Shown: positions 54,304-63,653 of the stretch, one piece after another
How positions within the stretch are numbered: position 1 is the stretch's first letter
How the letters are laid out: every line of letters starts with the position of its first letter
Origin: JBNJFY01 sp051747265
Lineage (GTDB): Bacteria; Bacteroidota; Rhodothermia; Balneolales; Balneolaceae
NCBI GenBank assembly: GCA_051747265.1
Contig: JBNJFY010000004.1
Location: forward strand, 186,001 to 250,000
Direction of reading: 5' to 3'
DNA length: 64,000 nucleotides
Notes under the pieces: generated by a model
Databases searched by the model: none
What the model was told of the DNA's origin: nothing
What the model saw: the letters and a program-made list of their open reading frames with translations, nothing else
Program-made: the position numbers and the translations under genes

Positions 54304-55777
54304 AACGCAGCGCCGTTTTCATGGGGATGAATTTCAATTTGGTCTCTTCCCATTCTTCCTGGGGATCCGAATCGGCAACAATGCCGCATCCGGCAAACAG
54401 CCAAGCCTCTTGATCGCAAATTAAGGCACTTCGGATGGCCACCGCAAATTCTCCGCGGCCTTTACCGTTAATCCAACCCACTGGAGCCGCGTACCAGCCG
54501 CGATCAAAGTTTTCCAGTTTGCTGATGTAGGGGAGAGCGGCCGAGCGAGGATGCCCACCTACCGCGGGTGTAGGATGCAATTCGCCAACCAGTTCCAAAG
54601 GGCGATACTGATGATTCATCCACGCGGTGATCGGCGTATGCAGATGCTGCACATTGGATAATTTCTTAATACCCGGTGATTGGGGATGTTGAATGCGATC
54701 ACTCCACGGTTCCAGCCGATCTTTAATGGCATCTACCACATAGGCGTGCTCCCTAAGATTCTTGGAGCTGTTTCGCAACTCCTGCTCATAGAAAGCATCC
54801 TCGGTAGCCGATTGCCCCCGGTTGATGCTACCCGCCAGCCCTTCGGTGAGTATATGTGAGCGGTAAAATGCGCCCAGTCGCTCCGGTGTGGATCCCAAAA
54901 AGGTAGCTCCCGAAGCCTGTCGAAACATGAAGGAATAACAACCGGGATACTGATTGCGCAATTGATTTAAGATGCGCGTGGGGTGCATGGTGCGATCGGT
55001 CTGTACGTGTTGTCGACGGGCCAGGACAATTTTTTCAAACTTCTGGGCCTCAATAAAGGCTTTAGCCTTGTTAATTCGGGAAATCCAGCTCTCATACTCC
55101 GAGTCTTCACTGAACGTTTGTACCTCTAATTGGGCCCCATGATTAATCGGTTCCGGCTGATGAGCATATTGTTCCAACTGCTCATCCACCCAACTCAATT
55201 TATCAATTAGATGATCAATTACAGAAGCAGTGTCGGTGGCCCACTCGAATTCTCGATCAATGGATAGATAGATCGTATATATGGATACCTGTCCTTCGCG
55301 GATGAGGGACCAGGTTGGAATATATCCCTGCCCAGAGCCGTAATTTTTCCATGGATTTTGACTTTGCTGCTGATTGTCGAAAGCAAACCCACTTAACAGC
55401 AGCGGGGAGGATAGGGAGTGCTCCAGGGTGTTCAACTGTAAACTATGTTGTATTAGATCATCGTAGATAGCCTGCAGGGTAGCAAATCGTTGTGGTCCAC
55501 GTGTGTTCAGCTCGAACAAAGCCGGTCCGGCTGCGATAGCCATATCATTGGACGGTTGTTCCCAATAAAAAGCTCTTCCATTTTGATCCCTCTGTTGCTC
55601 TAAGTAAGCCAGGGGATCCACATTGGGGAATCGAAAGCTAAACGATAATAATCGACGCTGACCGACACTCTGGGACTGCTTATTCAGCCAAGGGGTAAGC
55701 GGAGAGGTGGGAACCTCGCGAAGTTGATCTAAATACTCAGCGGCCTCGCTTATTTGTGGATGGACCGTCTGTTCCAT
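54296..55777 (-). CDS. menF: Isochorismate synthase
   Basis: 493 residues. First enzyme of the menaquinone pathway: chorismate to isochorismate. FEKIVLARRQHVQTDR, FLGSTPERLG, LTEGLAGSINRG, LHTPITAWM, LHPTPAVGGHPRSAALPYI, FAGCGIVADSDPQEEWEETKLKF are the chorismate-binding core with the catalytic Lys/Glu and Mg-binding acids. First gene of the operon; an inverted repeat lies 41 bases before the ATG. Confidence 0.94.
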   Translation of the reverse strand: MEQTVHPQISEAAEYLDQLREVPTSPLTPWLNKQSQSVGQRRLLSFSFRFPNVDPLAYLEQQRDQNGRAFYWEQPSNDMAIAAGPALFELNTRGPQRFATLQAIYDDLIQHSLQLNTLEHSLSSPLLLSGFAFDNQQQSQNPWKNYGSGQGYIPTWSLIREGQVSIYTIYLSIDREFEWATDTASVIDHLIDKLSWVDEQLEQYAHQPEPINHGAQLEVQTFSEDSEYESWISRINKAKAFIEAQKFEKIVLARRQHVQTDRTMHPTRILNQLRNQYPGCYSFMFRQASGATFLGSTPERLGAFYRSHILTEGLAGSINRGQSATEDAFYEQELRNSSKNLREHAYVVDAIKDRLEPWSDRIQHPQSPGIKKLSNVQHLHTPITAWMNHQYRPLELVGELHPTPAVGGHPRSAALPYISKLENFDRGWYAAPVGWINGKGRGEFAVAIRSALICDQEAWLFAGCGIVADSDPQEEWEETKLKFIPMKTALRYG

Positions 55778-55817
55778 ACTACGTAGTGGTCTAATGAACG
55801 TGATGATCTAATTTCAT

Positions 55818-55841
55818 AATTTTCAATAAATTTTGAAAATT
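55818..55841. promoter_or_regulatory. Candidate operator upstream of menF
   Basis: AATTTTCAA (55818-55826), spacer TAAATT, TTGAAAATT (55833-55841): perfect 9-bp dyad 41 bases before the menF ATG, on the promoter side. Confidence 0.45.
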
Positions 55842-56051
55842 AAGTTACTTCGTTTAAAACGGCATTTATAGACCAGTATGGCTGTTTTGCAACGATCCAG
55901 TTGCCACTACTAACAGTGCTTTTCTCTTTAATAACGCTCCCCATCTATTTGCGAGCCTATACTGCCGCGAGCGTCCGTTCGTGGAAAGATGCATGAGAAC
56001 CCTACGTCAAGCTTGTAGCTTGGAGAAGAGGTCACAGCTTTAGCTTTAACA

Positions 56052-56695
56052 GAGAATTACCCTCAATAGGCCAATTCAGCACAAGTCTCCGCTTCGCTCA
56101 GACTTGCGCTGGTTTGAGCTTTAGCTTTAATGAACCACAAATTGCCACTTCTATCTAACCACCTCATCCTCGCCGCCATGTCATCGNNNNNNNNNNNNNN
56201 NNNNNNNNNNNNNNNNNNNNNNNNNNNNNNNNNNNNNNNNNNNNNNNNNNNNNNNNNNNNNNNNNNNNNNNNNNNNNNNNNNNNNNTCCGCGGCGATCCC
56301 CCCGGGGCCAATTCACACTGGGGGATTCCCGCGCTCCGCAAAGCTCCGCTCGGAATGACAAGTGGATGGTTATGAGGAGAATTACTCTCAATAGGCCAAT
56401 TCAGCACAAGTTTCCGCTTCGCTCAGACTTGCGCTGGTTTGAGCTTTAGCTTTAATGAACCACAAATTGCCACTTCTATCTAACCACCTCATCCTCGCCG
56501 CCATGTCATCGCGAGGACTTCAACGCTAGTAGAACGTCCGCGGCGATCCCCCCGGGGCCAATTCACACTGGGGGATTCCCGCGCTCCGCAAAGCTCCGCT
56601 CGGAATGACAAGTGGATGGTTATGAGGAGAATTACCCTCAATAGGCCAATTCAGCACAAGTTTCCGCTTCGCTCAGACTTGCGCTGGTTTGAGTT
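56052..56695. repeat. Tandem repeat of a 250-bp unit (R2+R3) across an assembly gap
   Basis: Unit 1 56052-56376 (contains 100 N), unit 2 56377-56626 (250 bp), unit 3 56627-56695 (truncated). Each begins GAGAATTAC(C/T)CTCAATAGG, passes through the R2 hairpin and ends with the R3 block. The first unit without N is 225 bases. Confidence 0.92.
56187..56286. other. Assembly gap (100 N)
   Basis: Exactly 100 N, a placeholder length. The left flank ends CATGTCATCG and the right begins TCCGCGGCGATCC, the two sides of an R3 block in which unit 2 has 25 bases in between. Confidence 0.98.
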
Positions 56696-56716
56696 GTTGG
56701 GTGAGCACTAAAAAAA

Positions 56717-57013
56717 CTACTCGGCTTGATCTTTATAGGGATTGGTAATGCCGTAATCTTCCGGATTGTAATCAGCCAGATGAAAATAGTGATCCCAGGC
56801 TTCCGGGCTATTTCCATTATCATCCACCCAATTCTTGTGGCTCTGTTTGATCAAACCTACAATACGATCCGCGTATTCCTTACGGTCATCTTCATCCTCA
56901 ATTCGGGGGAGGGCGGCAATCATTAAGTCCAGGTTATAGCCGCAATCGTAATCTTTGGGTTTTTGTTGGTCAATAAACATGAATTGAATAATTGGTTTGG
57001 AATTGTCAGGCAC
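56717..57013 (-). CDS. Small hypothetical acidic protein
   Basis: 98 residues from GTG 57011-57013, 12 bases after the SpoIID-like stop, so probably co-transcribed and coupled. Not recognised. It has a helical core IAALPRIEDEDDRKEYADRIVGLIKQSHKNWV and a His-containing end DHYFHLADYNPEDYG; it resembles, loosely, DUF4290-type small proteins of the Bacteroidota. No signal peptide. Confidence 0.6.
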   Translation of the reverse strand: MPDNSKPIIQFMFIDQQKPKDYDCGYNLDLMIAALPRIEDEDDRKEYADRIVGLIKQSHKNWVDDNGNSPEAWDHYFHLADYNPEDYGITNPYKDQAE

Positions 57014-57025
57014 TAAAATAATGAA

Positions 57026-58333
57026 CTATCGAGCCAGATCAATAGTATTTGAAGGCCATTCGTAAATATCCGCGATTTCGACCCCTTGGTAATAAAAACG
57101 CAGGATCTCATCGTAACTCCAGCCGGATTGCGCAAGTCCCAACGCGCCCCATTGACATAAACCCACACCATGGCCCAGCCCTTTGCCCTCAAAATGATAA
57201 TGCATATTGCATGTAGGTTGTGTGAACTGGAACCGGGTACTTTTCAGAGATCGAGGCCCTACTGCCTTCATTACCCATAGCCGAAATTTATTAGCGGGGA
57301 TCATTCGGTGGGGATCATCCGATCGGGATTCGGTATAAACCGCTAATTGGGAAACATTCTCAAACCGATCGGCTTGTCCTAAACCCACCTTGGTGACCGT
57401 CCAGCCGGTTTGCTCTTGAATGATCTGATGAAGTTCGTTTTTCAGAATAGAAAACGACCATCGGAAATGAGGCGAGTTTTGGCAAGCGTTTTGGTCGACT
57501 GTAGCCCGTAAATAGGGCAGCGGTTCTCCCTTCCAAACCGATTCGTTATCTACCGTTCGTCCACCGCAGGTGCTAAAGAAGGAGGCCAGAATCAGTTTAT
57601 TACTCCATGTTAAAAACTCTCCCGTGGTGGCCAGGGCGGCATCTCGATACCGGGGTTTACCGGTCAATTCGCCCAAGTATACCTGACTCATGGTGTGGTC
57701 AGTCACATCAAATCCATCAAAGGAAGCGGTTTCCAGATTCCAGAGGGCGTAGGTGCGGGCAATTACCGCTTGTACTTTCAACGCTTCATGATGCTCAAAG
57801 TTCATCTCACTGCCCACCACAGATCCGATATAATCTTCCAGCCAAACCCGGTTAATTACGCCCAATGTGTTTCCTTTCGGCTGGATCCGAATGGTTCCCC
57901 GGTAGTATCGGTATCCTGCTTGGGCTTCGATGATTCTAATCAGCGATACTTCCGAGTTGTGAACTTTAAGTTGCGAGGTACGATAAGTTCGCTGCCCGCG
58001 CCGGACAGATATGACGGATCCAGACCGACGAACCTGAATAACCGTTGTACTGTCTTCAATGGTCCAGGTTTGATTATCCAGATCTACTGTAATGGGGCCA
58101 TCTAGGGGGCTAATTTTAAGGCTCCTTGGAGACAGATTGGAAAATAAAAGCACTGAAATACTATCCGTGGTACTGAGCTCCAAACGATCATCGTTGATCC
58201 TATCCAATGAAAGGGCGGCGGTGGGATTTATCCAGCCGGTCATCAGTAGCAAGCAAAAGATACCCACCAACTTGGATACACGTAAATCCTTAATAATAAA
58301 AGTCAGCCGTATGTTGATGGACTTCAATTTCAA
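57026..58333 (-). CDS. SpoIID/LytB domain protein
   Basis: 435 residues. Signal segment KLVGIFCLLLMTGWINPTAALS, then a beta region and the SpoIID core: EALKVQAVIARTYALWN (about 185-200), DVTDHTMSQVYLG, FSTCGGRTVDNESVW, and GKGLGHGVGLCQWGALGLAQSGWSYDEILRFYYQGVEI near the C-terminus with the catalytic Glu of the SpoIID family presumably in the first helix (EMNFEHHEALK). Predicted lytic transglycosylase-like enzyme for cell-wall peptidoglycan. The only in-frame starts before the signal are TTG (58333 and 58327), so the start is uncertain. Divergent from the cystathionine synthase gene. Confidence 0.85.
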   Translation of the reverse strand: MKLKSINIRLTFIIKDLRVSKLVGIFCLLLMTGWINPTAALSLDRINDDRLELSTTDSISVLLFSNLSPRSLKISPLDGPITVDLDNQTWTIEDSTTVIQVRRSGSVISVRRGQRTYRTSQLKVHNSEVSLIRIIEAQAGYRYYRGTIRIQPKGNTLGVINRVWLEDYIGSVVGSEMNFEHHEALKVQAVIARTYALWNLETASFDGFDVTDHTMSQVYLGELTGKPRYRDAALATTGEFLTWSNKLILASFFSTCGGRTVDNESVWKGEPLPYLRATVDQNACQNSPHFRWSFSILKNELHQIIQEQTGWTVTKVGLGQADRFENVSQLAVYTESRSDDPHRMIPANKFRLWVMKAVGPRSLKSTRFQFTQPTCNMHYHFEGKGLGHGVGLCQWGALGLAQSGWSYDEILRFYYQGVEIADIYEWPSNTIDLAR

Positions 58334-58445
58334 GACTCAGATTCGAAGGGATGACCCAAATTTACTATATTGCTCAACTTTCGGGGATAGGCCCTGATTC
58401 GTATAGCATTAAATCACAAAATAGCACCTTTACAGCGCAGAGCCA

Positions 58446-59834
58446 ATGAAAGTTTACGACAACATTTTACAGACCATCGGCAACACTCCGCTGGTTAAGT
58501 TAAACAACCTGAACGAGGGAATTGACGGGACCATCCTGGTTAAAGTGGAGTATTTTAACCCGGGACAAAGCGTGAAAGACCGAATCGCGTTAAAAATGAT
58601 TGAAGATGCCGAAAGGAAAGGTTTGATCAAGCCAGGCGGAACCATCATTGAAGGCACCTCCGGGAATACCGGTATGGGTTTGGCATTGGCTGCCATTGTG
58701 AAGGGCTATAATTGCATTTTTACTACCACGGATAAACAAAGTATATCCAAAGTGAATTTGCTGCGCGCCTTGGGTGCGGAAGTGAAGATCTGTCCAACCA
58801 ATGTGGAACCGGATGATCCGCGCAGTTACTATTCGGTGGCCAAGCGATTGAGTGAAGAGATTCCCAATTCCTACTATCCCAATCAGTATGATAACCCCAG
58901 CAACGCCCAGGCGCATTATGAGACCACCGGGCCGGAGATCTGGGATCAAACCGAGGGCAAAGTGACCCACTACGTAGCCGGAATGGGAACCGGCGGTACC
59001 GTGACTGGAACGTCCCGATATTTGAAAGAACAGAATCCGGATATCCAGACCATTGGAATTGATAGCGTCGGTTCGGTGTACAAGCATTACTTCGAGACCG
59101 GCGAATTTTCCAAAGAGGTTATTGAGCCGTACCTGACCGAAGGCATTGGCGAAGATATTATCCCCGGTAATGTGGATATGGACCTGATTGACGCGGTCGT
59201 ACAGGTGAATGACAAAGATGCTTTTTTGACTACCCGGGCTCTGGCCAAGCGCGAAGGATTATTTGTCGGCGGATCCTGCGGCGCGGCCGTGCATGGGGCT
59301 TTGGAGTACGCCAAGGAAAACCTGAATAAAGATGACGTGATGGTCATTATCTTGCCGGATACCGGAACCCGCTACGTCTCCAAGATTTTCAACGACGAGT
59401 GGATGCAGCAAAACGGATTCTTGGATGCCAGCGCCACCATGAAAGCGCACGATATCCTCAAAAAGCGAGACAGTGATCACTCCGATATTATTACAGTCAG
59501 CAAAGATGATACCCTGGGTGAAGCCGTGGATATCATGAATCAGAAAGATATATCCCAGTTGCCGGTCATGGATGGCGACGAGGTGGTAGGCAGCCTGAAT
59601 GAAAATCAGATTCTATCCAAGCTGTTGGATGATCCTGGTGCGCGCAGTGCCTCTATCAGTAGTATGATGCAGAATCCATTTCCCGTAATCACCGGTGATA
59701 TGCGCATCGATCAGATCACCAAGATGCTCACTAAAGAAAATCCAGCGGTGATCATCAAAAAAGACGACGGATCCTACGACATTCTAACCCGCAGCGATCT
59801 GATTCAAGCGTTGAGTCATATCAATGACAACTAA
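58446..59834 (+). CDS. Cystathionine beta-synthase
   Basis: 462 residues. PLP-dependent catalytic part (1-325): IGNTPLVKL, Lys in GQSVKDRIAL, TSGNTGMGLAL, GTGGTVTGT and the Ser of FVGGSCGAAVHG. Two CBS domains follow (about 335-395, SDIITVSKDDTLGEAVDIMNQ; 405-460, MMQNPFPVITGDMRIDQITKML). Joins homocysteine and serine, in line with transsulfuration; a cysteine synthase is the alternative, but the CBS tail and VEYFNPGQSVKDR favour this. A terminator-like hairpin lies 45 bases behind it. Confidence 0.92.
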   Translation: MKVYDNILQTIGNTPLVKLNNLNEGIDGTILVKVEYFNPGQSVKDRIALKMIEDAERKGLIKPGGTIIEGTSGNTGMGLALAAIVKGYNCIFTTTDKQSISKVNLLRALGAEVKICPTNVEPDDPRSYYSVAKRLSEEIPNSYYPNQYDNPSNAQAHYETTGPEIWDQTEGKVTHYVAGMGTGGTVTGTSRYLKEQNPDIQTIGIDSVGSVYKHYFETGEFSKEVIEPYLTEGIGEDIIPGNVDMDLIDAVVQVNDKDAFLTTRALAKREGLFVGGSCGAAVHGALEYAKENLNKDDVMVIILPDTGTRYVSKIFNDEWMQQNGFLDASATMKAHDILKKRDSDHSDIITVSKDDTLGEAVDIMNQKDISQLPVMDGDEVVGSLNENQILSKLLDDPGARSASISSMMQNPFPVITGDMRIDQITKMLTKENPAVIIKKDDGSYDILTRSDLIQALSHINDN

Positions 59835-59879
59835 TCAGAGCATGCCTGGTTAGTTTTGGTGATTAACATCCTAGTATAA

Positions 59880-59909
59880 GCAAAGCCCCATTGCGAAGCG
59901 GGGCTTTGC
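59880..59909 (+). terminator. Hairpin after cystathionine beta-synthase
   Basis: GCAAAGCCCC (59880-59889) pairs with GGGGCTTTGC (59900-59909): perfect 10-bp stem, loop of 10. No T-run follows, so intrinsic termination would be weak. Confidence 0.6.
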
Positions 59910-60132
59910 TATAGAATCTGATGGTAGAATTTTTAGGGGGCACACAGCAACGTTCCTGCGTCTAACCTCATCGTATCTACCGTACTGAATCACGTATTAC
60001 TTGTTATTCCAGTTGAATGAGCATTCCGGTGAGGGTAGTATTGAGCTAATTCCATTTTCAATTTGGAGAGAGCAAGCCGCTTTTCTATTGTTAACGCAAT
60101 ACACTGTAACGCCAAATGAAAAGTCCTTCATT

Positions 60133-60477
60133 ATGAGTCAAGACGATCAAACGGATCACACCATTAATCCGAATAAGCAGCAACAACAGCAGCAGATGGA
60201 AATTGAGCTTTCGCCGGAAGAAGCATCGGGGACCTATTCCAACTTGGCAATGATTACCCACTCGCAATCAGAGTTTATTCTGGATTTCATCTCGGTGATG
60301 CCCGGGGTACCCAAAGCCAAAGTGGTAAAGCGCATGATCTTAACCCCGGATCACGCAAAACGTCTGGCTAAGGCGTTGAACGATAACATCAAACGATTTG
60401 AAGACGAGCACGGTTCTATCGACGAACAGGAAAAGTTCGATATGCCCTTTTATCGCGGCCCCATGCCCGAAGCATAG
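60133..60477 (+). CDS. DUF3467 domain protein
   Basis: 114 residues from ATG 60133, chosen because the family's start (short polar tail, here with six Gln) begins there and the upstream frame has no family likeness. IELSPEEASGTYSNLAMITHSQSEFILDFISVMPGVPKAKVVKRMILTPDHAKRLAKAL is the DUF3467 core. Small cytoplasmic protein; function unknown in the family. The GTYSN and RMILTPDHAKRL blocks are complete. Confidence 0.9.
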   Translation: MSQDDQTDHTINPNKQQQQQQMEIELSPEEASGTYSNLAMITHSQSEFILDFISVMPGVPKAKVVKRMILTPDHAKRLAKALNDNIKRFEDEHGSIDEQEKFDMPFYRGPMPEA

Positions 60478-60585
60478 AGTGAGGGAGTGAAGGAGTTTAT
60501 TGCTGGCTAAAATCTCAAGCCCAAATTTCTGGCAACTGGCCAACCAGAAAGACAATAAGTTTTAAAGGCAGAGTAATACACTCCA

Positions 60586-61665
60586 TCACTTCTTCGCGGT
60601 ATATAGTAATACCGCTGCCACGATCGCAAAAAACAGATGAGGGGAGAGGGCCGCCCATAACGGATCGAGTACGCCTTTGGCACCAAACGGCTCCGCAATT
60701 TTCATGAATGCCAAATAGAGAAAACTTACCGCCAACCCACTTGCCACATAGACCCCCTTGCCACCCGCTCGTCGCACCGATGCAATGGCAAAACCTATGA
60801 CCATAACCACCAGTATGGAAAATGGATAAGCCAAACGACCATAGTACTGCACTTTGGGTAAATCAATATCACCGGCACCGCTGCGCTTGATATTTTCGAT
60901 ATAGGCTTCCACCTGTGGGTAGGTAAGTTGATAAACATCCGAGGTGGTACGAGCCAGATCTTCCGGTCGCAGATTCCAGGTGGTATCTTTCTCGGGAATA
61001 TAGGTTTCCACATAGCCCTTGGGCTCTAGCGTAATATGAGTCCAACGGAACATCTTCCAGGATTGCGTGCTGTCCACCCATTCCATGCGCATCACGTCGT
61101 CGGTTTGGTGGATGGTATCCGCTTGGAAATGGAAGAATTGTACTTTGTAAGCGATTTTGTCTTCCGAGTCGTAATAATTGATCCGAACCAGCGAGTTAGG
61201 CGACTCCTGGCGAAATATTTGGTTGCGATCCAGCTTGTCGGATTTATTCTTTAAGTACTTTTCCTCAAAAGCGATGCGCTCGGAGTTGGATATAGGTACT
61301 ACAAACCCATCCAAATAACTTAGAATGCCTGCAGTGAGCACACCGAATATCATATAGGGCAAAAGTAGTCGATATAAACTGATACCCGCTGCTTTCAAGG
61401 CCACAATTTCCAACCGGTCGGCCATTTGGCCAGTGACCAGCAGGCAGGCCACGAACGCGGCCACCGGGGTTACCAGGCGAATCATTTCTGGGATATAATT
61501 GAGATAATATTGCGACCAGATGATAGCCAGTGTAGCCCCGCGATCGGTGAAATCATCGCTGTTCTCAGAGAAATCGATCACGATGTAGATGAATATGAGC
61601 ACCAGCAGAACAAACAGGGTGGTCATCAATAAACGCCCCAATATGTAGCGGTCAATTTTTTTCAT
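60586..61665 (-). CDS. lptG: LptF/LptG family lipopolysaccharide export permease, second gene
   Basis: 359 residues. Six predicted membrane helices in the usual three-plus-three layout (about 10-35, 55-78, 98-120, then 275-300, 308-325, 330-355) with a periplasmic beta-jellyroll-sized domain between. Start MKKIDRYILGRLLMTTLFVLL is a hallmark of YjgP/YjgQ proteins (first helix preceded by DRYxxxxFL). Partner of the upstream gene; the two subunits form the LptB2FG transporter extracting LPS from the inner membrane. Begins at the base after the stop of the other permease (TAG-ATG). F or G cannot be assigned strictly. Confidence 0.82.
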   Translation of the reverse strand: MKKIDRYILGRLLMTTLFVLLVLIFIYIVIDFSENSDDFTDRGATLAIIWSQYYLNYIPEMIRLVTPVAAFVACLLVTGQMADRLEIVALKAAGISLYRLLLPYMIFGVLTAGILSYLDGFVVPISNSERIAFEEKYLKNKSDKLDRNQIFRQESPNSLVRINYYDSEDKIAYKVQFFHFQADTIHQTDDVMRMEWVDSTQSWKMFRWTHITLEPKGYVETYIPEKDTTWNLRPEDLARTTSDVYQLTYPQVEAYIENIKRSGAGDIDLPKVQYYGRLAYPFSILVVMVIGFAIASVRRAGGKGVYVASGLAVSFLYLAFMKIAEPFGAKGVLDPLWAALSPHLFFAIVAAVLLYTAKK

Positions 61666-63255
61666 CTAGTCGGATCCTCCCGATAAGCGTTTCCACCAGT
61701 ACTGTTGGGGAGTAACCATACGAATGATTAGGATCACTCCGATGGTGCCTAATACAATATTACTGAACCACATGCCCAGCCATGGCGAGATAAACAAACG
61801 ATCGGCTAACTTTTCTCCCTGGATGATGGCTATCCAGTTAAAAGTAAGCAGGCCGGCACTGATTAAAGCAGCCACTCCTAAATTTCCATTTCGGCTCATT
61901 AACCCAATGGGAGCGCCAATCAGCACAAAGATGATTGCTGAAAACGGAATGGCGTATTTCTTGTGTACCTCCACCAAAAATTTAGCGGCTCGTACTTCCC
62001 GCCAATTAACATTTACGGCGGTATTTTCAATGCGAGCGCGATCGTCTCGTAACCCACGAATGGCCAGTCGAGAAATGCGTATTTGTTGACGCTGCGATGC
62101 CAATTGGTTTAAAACATTGTACGGCGTCCGCAACACGGTGACCGAATCGTTACGCATGGCGGCTTCGGTGGTCAACATGGAATCCAAGGCGATATCCAGG
62201 GAATCAATAAACGCTGGGCCTTTCATTTCTTGATTGCCTGGGGCTACACTGGTTATGGAAGCGGTAGGAGAAGATGGTGAAGCTTGGTCCGTGCTGTCCT
62301 TTCCAAGTAGGGGGGGAGTCTGTGACGTATCCACTGTTGACGCCGATGCTCGAGCCAAAGGTTCGATCAATCCCTCATTATTGCGCTTAATAAAACGATC
62401 CAGCTCTTGATCGATATCTTTATGCAGTGAATCTACGACTGCTAACATGGCTTTGGCGCTCATTGTGCGGTCACTGCGCCTCCGGCGGTTGGGATCCGAG
62501 CGGTTAAACGCCAACTCCGATAAATCAAAGCTAATGCGGTAGCGATTAAAACTGGAATACTCGTGTACTTTGGTGCGCCGCTTACTTTGAGGAATTTCGC
62601 GGTAGATGGTGCCATTCTGTAAATAGAGGGTTAAGATATCTTCCGTACTACTTACCAATTGCCCCTGATCTGCTTTAATGACCGCTCGGTTCTTGGTACC
62701 GCTGGCATCCTGATATAACGTGACATCATACAGTGAATCGCCATCGGCGGACATCTCCTTGACTAGGAAAGTATAGCCATCAATTCCCTCGTAGAACACA
62801 TTTGGTTGCAGGTCGAACCCCGGCTTTTTTACTCGGATGTCTATAAAAAGCGAGCGTGCTTTTTGATTCGCTTCGGGCAGTACGTCGTTAGCAAACCATA
62901 TTAAAAAAACGCAAAGTATGGCCGCTGCGCCCAACACGGGATTGATCATGCGCATGGGATGCACGCCGGCAGCATTTACCGATGCCCATTCGTTTAATTC
63001 AGAAAACTTGCCGTAAGCCATCAACGAGGACACCAACACGGACATAGGAGCCGCCAATACCACCATATAAGCTAAATTGGTGGCAATCAGCTCTACGATG
63101 ACCCCAAAGGGAATGCCTTTGCCTACCAACTTGTCGATATGTAAAATGAGAAACTGCATTAACAAGACGAACATCAACGTCAAAAAACAGAAGATGAACG
63201 GTCCCACATGCCGTTTTAGCAAGTCTCTTTGTATGTTGGTTAAAAACCAGCGCAT
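61666..63255 (-). CDS. lptF: LptF/LptG family lipopolysaccharide export permease, first gene
   Basis: 529 residues, about 160 longer than E. coli LptF. Helices near 20-40, 58-85, 95-120 and 430-455, 460-480, 490-515. The middle periplasmic part is enlarged by a Ser/Thr/Pro-rich insert (about 285-360, SPSSPTASITS) typical for Bacteroidota LptF/G, which fits a longer linker. First in the minus-strand pair. Confidence 0.82.
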   Translation of the reverse strand: MRWFLTNIQRDLLKRHVGPFIFCFLTLMFVLLMQFLILHIDKLVGKGIPFGVIVELIATNLAYMVVLAAPMSVLVSSLMAYGKFSELNEWASVNAAGVHPMRMINPVLGAAAILCVFLIWFANDVLPEANQKARSLFIDIRVKKPGFDLQPNVFYEGIDGYTFLVKEMSADGDSLYDVTLYQDASGTKNRAVIKADQGQLVSSTEDILTLYLQNGTIYREIPQSKRRTKVHEYSSFNRYRISFDLSELAFNRSDPNRRRRSDRTMSAKAMLAVVDSLHKDIDQELDRFIKRNNEGLIEPLARASASTVDTSQTPPLLGKDSTDQASPSSPTASITSVAPGNQEMKGPAFIDSLDIALDSMLTTEAAMRNDSVTVLRTPYNVLNQLASQRQQIRISRLAIRGLRDDRARIENTAVNVNWREVRAAKFLVEVHKKYAIPFSAIIFVLIGAPIGLMSRNGNLGVAALISAGLLTFNWIAIIQGEKLADRLFISPWLGMWFSNIVLGTIGVILIIRMVTPQQYWWKRLSGGSD

Positions 63256-63653
63256 CTATTTAATGTGTCACTAGGGAGTGTCAATCTTTGCAATCTATCG
63301 GTATTGTTTGAATACCACCAATTTAAAGGAGATAATTAAGTGGTCTGGCGCAATAGATAGCTTTGATTTTGGACAAACAATCCGGCTTTTCAAAGCTTAC
63401 CCAGAATAAACATGATTGTGCGCTGAACATACAACACTTAGGGGAAGATTTTGAAATCTATACTCGGTTTTTACAAAAGTAGTGAAACTGTTATTATCGA
63501 ATCTGTCATTAATCGACTCCAGCAAGTTATTATTTTTGAACTACACCCGATTACGCCTATTGCCCAACGCTACGACGTGTCTGATTTATAACAATACATT
63601 CACCATCAGTAGAAACAGTCCGTCAACGTTAAAGTTGTTCTGAGTAGTTATAC
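63256..63653. other. Noncoding divergent spacer
   Basis: 398 bases between the LptF start and the SprA-like gene; no RNA gene, no clear motif. Confidence 0.5.

Larger units (their letters stand above)
55842..56716. other. Noncoding region upstream of the menF operon
   Basis: 875 bases made up of a short spacer, a CTTGTAGCTTGGAGAAGA repeat (about 56012) and the tandem array. Short frames inside the array repeat between units and are not genes. Confidence 0.65.

Noticed and set aside
60001..60132. 44-residue N-terminal extension of the DUF3467 protein
   Set aside because: The extension shows no family similarity; ATG 60133 directly precedes the conserved core.
164..63653. tRNA, tmRNA or rRNA gene in the intergenic regions
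   Set aside because: I looked for a GTTCRA(A/N)TC arm with acceptor pairing in all spacers above 200 bases and found none.
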